Positions 26,137 to 33,077 of a DNA stretch of 38,032 bases are shown in pieces. The stretch is from Bacteroides sp. (GTDB taxonomy: Bacteria; Bacteroidota; Bacteroidia; Bacteroidales; Bacteroidaceae). The stretch's first letter is position 1, and the number at the start of each line of letters is the position of its first letter. The stretch lies in the NCBI RefSeq assembly GCF_029057325.1, contig NZ_JAICZW010000029.1, positions 1-38,032 on the forward strand, in the 5' to 3' direction. The position numbers and the translations under genes were made by a program. The notes under the pieces are model-generated. The model made no database searches and was not told the origin of the DNA. It was given only the letters and a program-made list of their open reading frames with translations.

Positions 26137-26250
26137 TGGATTTATGATTTCAAATTTCAGATTTATGATTTTAGATTTATGATTTCAGATAGCGTTACGC
26201 CCAGCATAAATCATAAATTTCTCAGTCGCCCAGCATAAATCATAAATCTT
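26137..26250. repeat. AT-rich repeat patch between murA and the DUF4290 gene
   Basis: The left half holds several GATTTATGATTT(TCAGATTT) copies; the right half holds two direct 21-bp copies (26198-26218 and 26227-26247) beginning CGCCCAGC and ending ATAAATCATAAAT. The halves are complementary and can form a hairpin. Confidence 0.65.
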
Positions 26251-26867
26251 CAGTACTTTCGTTTGTTGTTCCGGTTGTAGTTCCGGTTGTTTTGGTTTAC
26301 TTTTGGGCGATAGTTGAGTGCTATCCGTTCTGCCATGAGGCGGAGGAGGCTGTCGGTCAGTTGCAGCTTCCCGTCCGACAATTCGGCAAGGTCGTCGGCT
26401 ATCTTGCGGTCATCTACCGTATCTTTGTTCCACGACATGTAGTCTTTCTTCATGTGGTTGCAGATAAGGGCCACTAAATTTTGCTTTTCGTCTCCCTCGG
26501 GAAACTCGATAGCCTTCTTTATCAGCACTTCCAGCGTGCGACCGTAGTGGCGGTACCGGATTTTGGTATTGGGGTAGGGGACGTTTCCCGGTTTGGTATC
26601 CAAATTGTCCTTGCGTATGATTTCGTAGGGATAGTCGATATCCAGTTTGAAGTCGGCCATGATGGCGAGGTGGTCCCACAGTTTGTGCTTGAAGTCGGGT
26701 ACGTCGCGCAAGTGCGGGAACATGCCTCCCATGATATTGATAATCGTATTGGCGCAACGTTGACGTTCCGCACGGTCTTCAATGGTGAGTGCGTGATCTA
26801 CCATGTTCTGGATGCTACGGCCGTATTCGGGCAGAGGCATTCGCTTTTGTTGGGTATTATACTGCAT
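26250..26867 (-). CDS. DUF4290 domain-containing protein
   Basis: 205 residues opening MQYNTQQKRMPLPEYGRSIQNMVDHALTIEDRAERQRCANTII, the standard DUF4290 start conserved across Bacteroidetes. NIMGGMFPHLRDVPDFKHKLWDHLAIM and VALICNHMKKDYMSWNKDTVDD are further conserved parts. The C-terminus is Asn/Arg/Lys rich (NQNNRNYNRNNKRKY), suggesting nucleic-acid contact, but that is inference. Function is unknown; its fixed place before murA hints at a housekeeping role. Confidence 0.85.
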   Translation of the reverse strand: MQYNTQQKRMPLPEYGRSIQNMVDHALTIEDRAERQRCANTIINIMGGMFPHLRDVPDFKHKLWDHLAIMADFKLDIDYPYEIIRKDNLDTKPGNVPYPNTKIRYRHYGRTLEVLIKKAIEFPEGDEKQNLVALICNHMKKDYMSWNKDTVDDRKIADDLAELSDGKLQLTDSLLRLMAERIALNYRPKVNQNNRNYNRNNKRKY

Positions 26868-26888
26868 ATATCTAAGTTAAGAATTAAA

Positions 26889-26976
26889 AATGAAGAATGA
26901 AGAATGAAAAACACATTGTTGGCCATGTTTGTATGCCGTATGCTGATTCTTCCTTCTTAGTCCTTCATTCTTCATT
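26889..26976. repeat. AT-rich stem-loop between the DUF4290 gene and tsaB
   Basis: AATGAAGAATGAA, present twice in overlap (26889-26901 and 26896-26908), pairs perfectly with TTCATTCTTCATT (26964-26976). Confidence 0.55.
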
Positions 26977-27667
26977 ATAATAGTTTTTTGGGTTTTCCTG
27001 CCACGAACTCTTTCAGGTAGAACGGTTCAAAGTAGGCGACATCCTTGAAGTCGTTCTCGGAGATGGCTTTCTCTGCCAGCGGCATCATCATGCTTGCCAG
27101 CGGGCGGATGCCGTCAATGAAATGTGCGTTGGGGTGCGTGATTTTCTCTTTGCATTTGGCGGCACCGTCGCCAAAAAAATAGACGGGCTGCTTCTCCAGA
27201 AATTCCAGATAGGAATGCTCGTCCACAATGTCGGCGGCAATGTCGCGCACAGGGCGCAGCGCACGGTCGTAAACGGCGGCATACACTTCCATGCGGCGGG
27301 CATCTATCATGGGGCAGAGCAACGCGTCGTCGGGCAGTTCGTCGTGATAGAGCAATACCGGTACGCATTGCACTTTCAAGGTCGGCAGGCCGATGAGGGG
27401 CACGTTGCGTCCGTAGCAGACACCTTTTGCCATGGAGACACCGATGCGCAGTCCGGTGTATGAACCCGGTCCGCAACTCACGGCGACCGCATCCAACGGC
27501 ATGGCGTGGCTGTCGGCGAATGAGAGCGCCTCGTCCACAAAGACTCCCAACGATACGGCGTGCGAGGGACCGTTCAAGTCCTCTTTCTTGAAAACGTTCT
27601 GCCCCTCGTCGCTCACGGCTACGGAGCAGGCGGAGGTGGACGTCTCAATATGTAAGATACATGACAT
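26975..27667 (-). CDS. tsaB: tRNA threonylcarbamoyladenosine biosynthesis protein TsaB
   Basis: 230 residues. Non-catalytic ASKHA-fold partner of TsaD in forming t6A37 in ANN-reading tRNAs. ILHIETSTSACSVAVSDEGQ is the N-terminal nucleotide-fold segment, and DAVAVSCGPGSYTGLRIGVSMAKGVCYGRNVPLIGLPTL is the TsaB signature. It is first in the minus-strand series, under a full-consensus promoter at 27691-27722. Confidence 0.94.
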   Translation of the reverse strand: MSCILHIETSTSACSVAVSDEGQNVFKKEDLNGPSHAVSLGVFVDEALSFADSHAMPLDAVAVSCGPGSYTGLRIGVSMAKGVCYGRNVPLIGLPTLKVQCVPVLLYHDELPDDALLCPMIDARRMEVYAAVYDRALRPVRDIAADIVDEHSYLEFLEKQPVYFFGDGAAKCKEKITHPNAHFIDGIRPLASMMMPLAEKAISENDFKDVAYFEPFYLKEFVAGKPKKLL

Positions 27668-27690
27668 AGTTTTTGTTCTTGATTTTGTGG

Positions 27691-27722
27691 CAAATTTACG
27701 TGATTATTTTCAGATACACAAA
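27691..27722 (-). promoter_or_regulatory. Full-consensus promoter for the tsaB-to-rseP series
   Basis: On the minus strand TTTG (27719-27722), 20 nt, TAAATTTG (27691-27698). The predicted start near 27684 leaves about 17 nt before the tsaB ATG. Confidence 0.8.
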
Positions 27723-27826
27723 TGAATCCTCTTGCCTCTTTCTGTCTTATCCCGACAATTCTTTTTCTTTTCCCCTGTCTTCCCCTCATTTTCTCCCTGT
27801 CTATGGAGAAGGAACATACAAGGAGC

Positions 27827-27880
27827 AGGTAGGGAGCAGGTAGGGAGCGGGTAGGGGCAGATAGGGGAAGGAAGCAGAAA
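27827..27880. repeat. Purine-rich direct repeats (GTAGGGAGCAG type)
   Basis: GGAGCAGGTAGGGAGCAGGT, a variant GGTAGGGAGCGGGT and a shorter GGTAGGGGCAG follow one another; related GGTAGGGGTAAGACAGGGAG occurs at 28137-28156. The strand is almost all A and G. It is part of the 1-kb gene-free stretch 27668-28679, where I see no supportable gene. Confidence 0.55.
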
Positions 27881-28058
27881 GATAGGCGGCTGTCTGTCCC
27901 GGCACACCTTCCTGTTGCCTATGACTTTTGTATTTGAATGAAGGAATCGCGTTTTGATATTTATAAATATTTACACGGAAAATCTACAGCCCGAAAAGCC
28001 CGTTACTTTCTGTTCCTCCTGTCCGCACCCTGTCCGCTCCATGGTTTCTTCGGTGTTT

Positions 28059-28123
28059 CTTCGGACGTTCTTCGGACATTCTTCGGTCCTAGGGAGTGGA
28101 GTTTGTCCGAAGAACGTCCGAAG
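28059..28123. repeat. Perfect 20-bp inverted repeat in the tsaB-yicC intergenic region
   Basis: CTTCGGACGTTCTTCGGACA (28059-28078) is the exact reverse complement of 28104-28123. The 25-nt loop includes CCTAGG. Each arm is itself a double copy of TTCGGAC. No T-run follows, so it is not a typical intrinsic terminator. Confidence 0.8.
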
Positions 28124-28508
28124 CCGAATAGGCGCTGGTAGGGGTAAGACAGGGAGCGTATAGGGAGGAGATAGGAGAAAAAAGGAAGGAGTTTTTTTCA
28201 CCGGGATGTGCCGGCTGTGAGAAAGAAATGGAAAAATATTTTACATTTTGAGAGGGGCAACGTTTGCCTCATTTGCAGGAGTTATCACTTCGTTAGGAGT
28301 TACAGGAGTTAAAATCGATACGCTTGTACATGATACCATTACGGGAGTATTGGTTTTAACTTCTAAGCCGGCTTGTCGGCTGATAGTTCCTTTTGGCTTC
28401 TCTAACTCTTTTCGTACCTGTTCTGCTGTTTACCTGATTGGGATTCAATAGTTTATAGGGCTATACCTTGGTGCAGCCGCTCATTTGCATGCTGTCGGCC
28501 GGTATTTC

Positions 28509-28528
28509 GGATGCACCAGGGTGCATCC
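28509..28528. promoter_or_regulatory. Perfect palindrome upstream of yicC
   Basis: GGATGCACC, AG, GGTGCATCC: 9-bp arms with a 2-bp centre, about 125 bp before the yicC -7 element. A half-site-like TTGGTGCA lies at 28469-28476. It has the form of a dimeric regulator site; the protein is unknown. Confidence 0.5.
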
Positions 28529-28654
28529 TTACATTGAAAATGAATACGTTATACATGCCATAGTAGGTGAATAGTTACCTTTTTTCAATGGAAAGACCGT
28601 GCCTGTAACCAAAGATTTATTGGTATTTACGCAAAAATAATCATTGGGAATGCG

Positions 28655-28662
28655 TATCTTTG
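28655..28662 (+). promoter_or_regulatory. -7 element for the yicC-gmk-nadD operon
   Basis: TATCTTTG matches TAnnTTTG, but the nearest -33-like TTTA (28626-28629) is 25 nt away. Start near 28669 would place the in-frame ATG at 28644 upstream of the transcript, supporting the ATG at 28680. Confidence 0.5.
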
Positions 28663-28679
28663 CGCAAAACTATAACAAT

Positions 28680-29558
28680 ATGATACAATCTATGACAGGC
28701 TATGGCAAAGCAACTGTCGAATTGCCTGATAAGAAAATCAACGTCGAAATAAAGTCGCTTAACAGCAAAGCGATGGATTTGTCCACCCGCATCGCTCCGC
28801 TTTATCGGGAGAAGGAGATGGAAATCCGCAATGAGCTATCCCGGAAACTGGAACGGGGAAAGGTGGATTTCAGCCTTTGGATAGAGAAAAAAGAGGGTGT
28901 GGAGAGCGCTACCCCCATCAATCAGGGGCTGGTAGAAGGATATTATAAGCAGATTAGCGCCATATCTCAGAATCTTGGCATTCCCGTACCTGAAGATTGG
29001 TTTGCCACGTTGCTTCGCATGCCGGACGTGATGACCAAAAACGAGACGCAGGAACTGAGCGAGGAAGAGTGGGCTGTGGCTTATACGGCTGTAGAAACGG
29101 CGGCTGACGCTTTGGTGGAGTTTCGCAAACAGGAAGGTGCCGCGCTTGAGAAGAAATTCCGCGAGAAGATTGCCAACATCGCACACCTGCTTGAGAGCAT
29201 CGAGCCTTACGAGAAGGAACGGGTAGCCAAGATAAAGGAGCGTATCATCGATGCGCTGGAAAAAAAGCTGGGCGTGGACTACGACAAGAACCGCTTGGAA
29301 CAAGAACTTATCTACTACATCGAGAAGCTGGATGTGAATGAAGAGAAACAGCGCCTCGGCAACCATCTGAAGTATTTCGTCAGCACGCTGGAGACCGGAA
29401 GTGGACAAGGCAAGAAGCTGGGATTCATCGCTCAGGAGATGGGGCGTGAAATCAACACGCTGGGCAGTAAGTCCAATCATGCCGAAATGCAGAAAATTGT
29501 CGTTCAGATGAAGGACGAGTTGGAGCAGATTAAAGAACAGGTGCTCAATGTGATGTAA
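28680..29558 (+). CDS. YicC/YloC family endoribonuclease
   Basis: 292 residues from ATG 28680 (MIQSMTGYGKATVELPDKKINVEIKSLNSKAMDLSTRIAP), the invariant start of the family; an upstream ATG at 28644 adds 12 non-family residues and lies before the probable transcript start. YicC N- and C-terminal domains are both present, the C-terminus reading LGFIAQEMGREINTLGSKSNHAEMQKIVVQMKDELEQIKEQVLNV. E. coli YicC is linked to RNA cleavage and sRNA turnover. gmk follows 25 nt later, as is common. Confidence 0.94.
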   Translation: MIQSMTGYGKATVELPDKKINVEIKSLNSKAMDLSTRIAPLYREKEMEIRNELSRKLERGKVDFSLWIEKKEGVESATPINQGLVEGYYKQISAISQNLGIPVPEDWFATLLRMPDVMTKNETQELSEEEWAVAYTAVETAADALVEFRKQEGAALEKKFREKIANIAHLLESIEPYEKERVAKIKERIIDALEKKLGVDYDKNRLEQELIYYIEKLDVNEEKQRLGNHLKYFVSTLETGSGQGKKLGFIAQEMGREINTLGSKSNHAEMQKIVVQMKDELEQIKEQVLNVM

Positions 29559-29583
29559 TGTTCCTTATTAAAATAGAAAAAAC

Positions 29584-30150
29584 ATGGGTAAACTTATCAT
29601 CTTTTCAGCCCCTTCGGGCTCCGGCAAGTCAACGATTATCAACTATCTGCTGACTCAGCATTTGAATCTTGCCTTTTCTGTCTCTGCCACCAGCCGTCCG
29701 CCCCGTGGCACGGAAAAGGATGGAGTGGAATACTTCTTTTTGTCTCCCGAAGAGTTTCGGCGGCGTATAGCCAATGACGAGTTTCTGGAGTATGAAGAGG
29801 TGTATCAGGACCGCTTCTACGGAACGTTGAAAGCGCAGGTGGAGAAGCAGCTCGCCGCCGGGCAGAACGTGGTGTTTGATGTCGATGTGGTGGGCGGTTG
29901 CAACATCAAGAAGTTCTATGGTGAACGCGCCTTGTCGGTATTCATCCAGCCCCCTTCGGTGGAAGAGTTGCGCAAGCGGTTGGTAGGTCGCGGAACGGAC
30001 GCTCCCGAGGTGATAGAGAGCCGCGTGGCGAAAGCCGAATACGAACTGGGCTTTGCGTCGAAGTTCGACAAAGTCATTGTGAACGATGACTTGGAGACGG
30101 CAAAAGCGGAAGCGTTGAAAGTAATCGCTGGTTTCTTGAAAGAAGACTGA
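29584..30150 (+). CDS. gmk: Guanylate kinase
   Basis: 188 residues. Phosphorylates GMP to GDP. P-loop SAPSGSGKST, then SVSATSRPPRGTEKDGVEYFFLSPEEFRRRI and FLEYEEVYQDRFYGTLKAQVE, the GMP-binding region, and VVFDVDVVGGCNIKKFYGERALSVFI. Length is normal. Middle gene of yicC-gmk-nadD. Confidence 0.96.
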   Translation: MGKLIIFSAPSGSGKSTIINYLLTQHLNLAFSVSATSRPPRGTEKDGVEYFFLSPEEFRRRIANDEFLEYEEVYQDRFYGTLKAQVEKQLAAGQNVVFDVDVVGGCNIKKFYGERALSVFIQPPSVEELRKRLVGRGTDAPEVIESRVAKAEYELGFASKFDKVIVNDDLETAKAEALKVIAGFLKED

Positions 30151-30165
30151 TTTCAGTCTCAGTAT

Positions 30166-30193
30166 TTCTCAATTTTCAATTCTCAATTCTCCA
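30166..30193. repeat. Single-arm copy of the AATTGAGAATT repeat between gmk and nadD
   Basis: TTTCTCAATTTTCAATTCTC and following bases match the right arm of the stem-loop at 11841-11868. Only one orientation is present here, so no stem forms. Confidence 0.5.
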
Positions 30194-30201
30194 TTACCAA
30201 A

Positions 30202-30774
30202 GTGAATATAGGTATTTTCAGCGGTTCGTTCAATCCGATACACATCGGGCATCTGGCTCTCGCCAATTATCTTTGTGAATACGAGGGGCTGGATGAAGTG
30301 TGGTTCCTTGTCTCTCCCCACAATCCGCTGAAGGAGGAGGGCGGGCTGATGGACGACAAGTTGCGCTTGAAGCTGGTGCAGCTTGCCGTGGCGGGCTATC
30401 CGAAGTTCAGGGCTTCCGATTTTGAATTCCACCTGCCCCGTCCTTCTTATACCGTCCATACGCTGGACGCGCTGAAGCGTGCCTATCCCCGGCATATTTT
30501 CCATCTTATCATCGGTTCGGACAATTGGGCGCTCTTCTCTCGCTGGCATCAGTCGGAGCGCATTTTGGCAGAAAACCGTCTGCTGGTCTATCCTCGTCCC
30601 GGCTATCCGGTGGAGGCGGACGCTTTGCCGCCTCGTGTCAGGCTGGTCGATTCGCCGATCTTTGAGATTAGTTCCACTTTTATCCGCCGGGCGATGGAGG
30701 AGGGGAAAGATATCCGCTATTTCCTCCATCCGGCGGTGTATGAAGAATGGAAAAAACGTTGCAGTTTACTCTAA
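30202..30774 (+). CDS. nadD: Nicotinate-nucleotide adenylyltransferase
   Basis: 190 residues starting at GTG 30202; there is no in-frame ATG before the [17 protein letters not shown] nucleotide-binding motif (the HIGH motif is intact). [44 protein letters not shown] and the late [10 protein letters not shown] motif are diagnostic. It adenylates nicotinate mononucleotide in NAD synthesis. Its last 9 nt overlap the end of the convergent COG0523 gene. Confidence 0.94.
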   Translation: MNIGIFSGSFNPIHIGHLALANYLCEYEGLDEVWFLVSPHNPLKEEGGLMDDKLRLKLVQLAVAGYPKFRASDFEFHLPRPSYTVHTLDALKRAYPRHIFHLIIGSDNWALFSRWHQSERILAENRLLVYPRPGYPVEADALPPRVRLVDSPIFEISSTFIRRAMEEGKDIRYFLHPAVYEEWKKRCSLL

Positions 30775-31989
30775 GCACTTGTCAAGCTCCTTAATAAGCG
30801 CTTCTTTGTCTATATGCTGACCGATGAATACAATCTTTATCATGCGGTCGCCATACTTTTCGTCCCAGTCGCGAAGCAGTCCCGGCTCTTGTCGCATCAG
30901 TTGGATGAGGTCTTCTTCGGGAGCGGTGGCATACCACAATCCTGCTTCGGTTATCTTTTTTTGTACGCCTGCCTGTTCAAAGAGGAAGGACATGTCGCGG
31001 TTGTGGCTGAAGTAGCACACGCCTTTGGCACGGATGATGTTCTTCGGCCATTTGGAGGCGACAAAATAGTCGAACTTGTGTATGTCGAATGCCGCACGGC
31101 GGTAATAGACGAAGGTGCCGATGCCATATTCCTCCACCTCTCCGCCTTCGTGGTGGTGATGGTGATGGTGGTGATGTTCGTGATGCTCTTCGTGATGCGG
31201 GTGCTCCCCTTCATGGTGATGGGGGTGGTGCGCTTCCCTCTCTTCCTCTTCGGTGACTTGCCTTTCGATGCCCCGAATCCATCCGGCGGAGGTGGCGGCG
31301 CGTTCAAAGTTGAAGAGGTTGGTGCGGAGGAGCTTTTCCAAATCCACGTCAGCGTAGTTGCATGTTATGATTTCGGCGCCGGGTTGCAGTGTGCGGAGAA
31401 TCTGCTTGATGCGTTCCAGTTCTTCCGGTTCCACTTCGTCGGCTTTGTTCAGCAGGATGATGTTGCAGAACTCAATCTGCTGTATGATGAGGTTTTCGAT
31501 GTCCTCCTCATCGATGCCTTTTCGGGTCAGGTTGTCGCCGCAGGCAAACTCGCTTTGCAGGCGCAGCGCATCGACCACGGTCGTGATGCAGTCCAGGTGG
31601 CAGATGCCGTATTTGGTGTAGGCGCCTCCCATGCTTGGGATGGAGCAGATGGTCTGTGCGATGGGTTCCGGTTCGCAGATGCCGCTTGCTTCGATGACGA
31701 TATAGTCGAAGCGTTGCATTTTCATGATTTCGAATATCTGTTCTATCAGGTCTGTCCTCAGCGTGCAGCAGATGCAGCCGTTTTGCAGCGCAACGAGGCT
31801 TTCGTCCTTCTTGCCCACGACGCCCCCTTTCTGTATGAGGTCCGCATCGATGTTCACCTCTCCTATGTCGTTGACGATGACGGCAAACTTGATGCCTCGT
31901 TCGTTGGAGAGGATGTGGTTCACCAAGGTGGTTTTGCCGCTACCGAGGTAGCCGGTCAGGAGGAGGACGGGGATTTCTAATGCGTTCAT
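30766..31989 (-). CDS. CobW/COG0523 family GTPase, putative metallochaperone
   Basis: 407 residues from ATG 31987-31989 ([21 protein letters not shown]); an in-frame ATG at 32130 would add 47 residues with no family match. The Walker A motif is at residues 13-21 and the metal-binding GCICC motif at 71-75 (Cys72, Cys74, Cys75). A His/Glu-rich stretch (about 249-285) is typical of members handling Zn or Co. A CobW C-terminal domain follows ([20 protein letters not shown]). Expected role is GTP-dependent metal delivery to a client protein. The promoter is not clear. Confidence 0.9.
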   Translation of the reverse strand: MNALEIPVLLLTGYLGSGKTTLVNHILSNERGIKFAVIVNDIGEVNIDADLIQKGGVVGKKDESLVALQNGCICCTLRTDLIEQIFEIMKMQRFDYIVIEASGICEPEPIAQTICSIPSMGGAYTKYGICHLDCITTVVDALRLQSEFACGDNLTRKGIDEEDIENLIIQQIEFCNIILLNKADEVEPEELERIKQILRTLQPGAEIITCNYADVDLEKLLRTNLFNFERAATSAGWIRGIERQVTEEEEREAHHPHHHEGEHPHHEEHHEHHHHHHHHHEGGEVEEYGIGTFVYYRRAAFDIHKFDYFVASKWPKNIIRAKGVCYFSHNRDMSFLFEQAGVQKKITEAGLWYATAPEEDLIQLMRQEPGLLRDWDEKYGDRMIKIVFIGQHIDKEALIKELDKCLE

Positions 31990-32129
31990 AATCTTTCTTT
32001 TAAATCTATATCTAATAGGTATAACATGTGTATTCGTTTTTTTCGCAAATGCTTTATTCTTTTTTGAGTGCGAAGTTACGGCTTTCTGGCATAAATTGAA
32101 CGAACTTCGATTAAAAAAGGTCTTTTCCA

Positions 32130-32161
32130 TTTACTTTATTTCTTTGTCTTCTCTATCTTTG
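32130..32161 (+). promoter_or_regulatory. Possible plus-strand promoter without an assigned gene
   Basis: TTTA (32130-32133), 20 nt, TATCTTTG (32154-32161), one mismatch from consensus. The only feature downstream on this strand is the dyad at 32164-32196. Could be a small RNA promoter or chance. Confidence 0.35.
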
Positions 32162-32163
32162 TG

Positions 32164-32196
32164 ACGATTATCATTCCGAGCGTGGGCGATAATCGT
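32164..32196. promoter_or_regulatory. Dyad ACGATTATC/GATAATCGT upstream of the COG0523 gene
   Basis: A perfect 9-bp inverted repeat (32164-32172 and 32188-32196) with a 15-nt centre, followed by TTTTT on the plus strand. The ATTATC and GATAAT blocks recall Fur-family hexamers, but spacing differs from a standard Fur box. It may be an operator, a weak terminator or an attenuator. Confidence 0.45.
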
Positions 32197-32213
32197 TTTT
32201 GTGGGAATTCCTT

Positions 32214-32606
32214 TTATTCCTCTCCACATTGTAGATTGTATAGATGAATACCATATATTGGGGCAGGGATTTTGGCCTTATGGTTATCAGGGATGCACTG
32301 TATGTATTCAACAGCATTGACAGCAATCTTCAATTCAACCAATAGCTCCTTGTGTTCAAGAACAAAAGAATATGCATCTTGCATTTCCTTCGGGAGATTG
32401 TCAAAGCAGTCAAGCGTTTGGTTACCCCAATCCACCCATGGATTCAAATTCATGAATCTTGCAGTACTGCGCATGTTTGGTGGTAAAATTAAGATGATAT
32501 TGCAATTTGATTTTTCCAGAAAGAGTGGTATCTTTCGGAAATGGGTACGAAAGCGGCTCAACATGTCTGATGTTCCTGCAGATGTCCCTGTAAAACTGAC
32601 CGACAC
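32214..32606 (-). pseudogene. Probable degenerate transposase fragment
   Basis: A 130-residue frame whose middle (NMRSTARFMNLNPWVDWG, then NQTLDCFDNLPKEMQDAYSF and VLEHKELLVELKIAVNAVEY) reads like real protein, while both ends do not. The N-terminal part appears to continue in another minus-strand frame (32422-32613). I believe this resembles the C-terminal part of Bacteroides transposases, but I cannot name the family. No intact terminal repeats are seen. It lies just outside the putative invertible segment. Confidence 0.35.
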
Positions 32607-32767
32607 TCACCAAAAAGGGTTATAGGCTTATTGGGTTTTCAGTTCGGTTGTCACTACCGATTCCGGATGAGTCATATCTTTTGCGTGAAGTATCTACCCT
32701 TTTTCTACAACCACCCAATAGATAATATTTAATATCCTGATAATTAGGGATGATTGAGAAATGCGCT

Positions 32768-33030
32768 AAGTTCCGTTAGAACTTATGCATTTCAATAAAT
32801 TTTAAATTTCGGCAGCAAATATATAAAAAACATTATGAATGGCAAACAAAGCACCCAATTTTTATTACGATTCCAATAAAATACTTAAAATTTAGATTGT
32901 TGTCGTAGAATTACCGGAAACCTGCCGCATGAGTATAGCCTCATTGAAAAGCGGTAATATGCTGATTTTTAAAAGAATATCGTCTTCTATTATTTAAGGT
33001 TTATCGAAACCATAAGTTCTAACGGAACTT
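32768..33030. other. Putative invertible DNA segment (phase switch) upstream of susC, OFF orientation
   Basis: AAGTTCCGTTAGAACTTATG (32768-32787) is the exact reverse complement of 33011-33030. Similarity continues inward for about 20 bp on each side with one indel and a few mismatches. Each 20-bp arm has an internal dyad (AAGTTC, 5 nt, GAACTT) like a tyrosine-recombinase core site. The enclosed DNA is AT-rich, has no gene, and carries one full-consensus promoter directed left (32816-32846). Inversion about the centre would put its -7 element at 32975-32982 and the transcript start near 32989, reading into susC. No recombinase gene is in the window. Confidence 0.8.
32816..32846 (-). promoter_or_regulatory. 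Full-consensus promoter inside the invertible segment, pointing away from susC
   Basis: On the minus strand TTTG (32843-32846), exactly 19 nt, TATATTTG (32816-32823). The predicted start is near 32809, running out through the left repeat. I find no equally good rightward promoter between 32788 and 33077; the closest, GAACTTTG at 33043-33050, lacks the TA. Confidence 0.8.
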
Positions 33031-33077
33031 TATATCTTAAGAGAACTTTGCTTTTCTAAAACCTTAAAAAACATAAT

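Noticed and set aside
28248-28451. 67-residue frame in the tsaB-yicC gap
   Set aside because: It starts at TTG with no leader or family match and cannot be supported as a gene.
30814-31980. A 388-residue open frame on the plus strand
   Set aside because: Antisense to the COG0523 GTPase gene; its low-complexity Val/Met runs are the complement of the His-rich tract.
31990-32130. N-terminal 47-residue extension of the COG0523 protein
   Set aside because: The extension lacks family similarity and is Lys/Asn/Ser-rich translated leader; the family starts directly before the P-loop, at ATG 31989.
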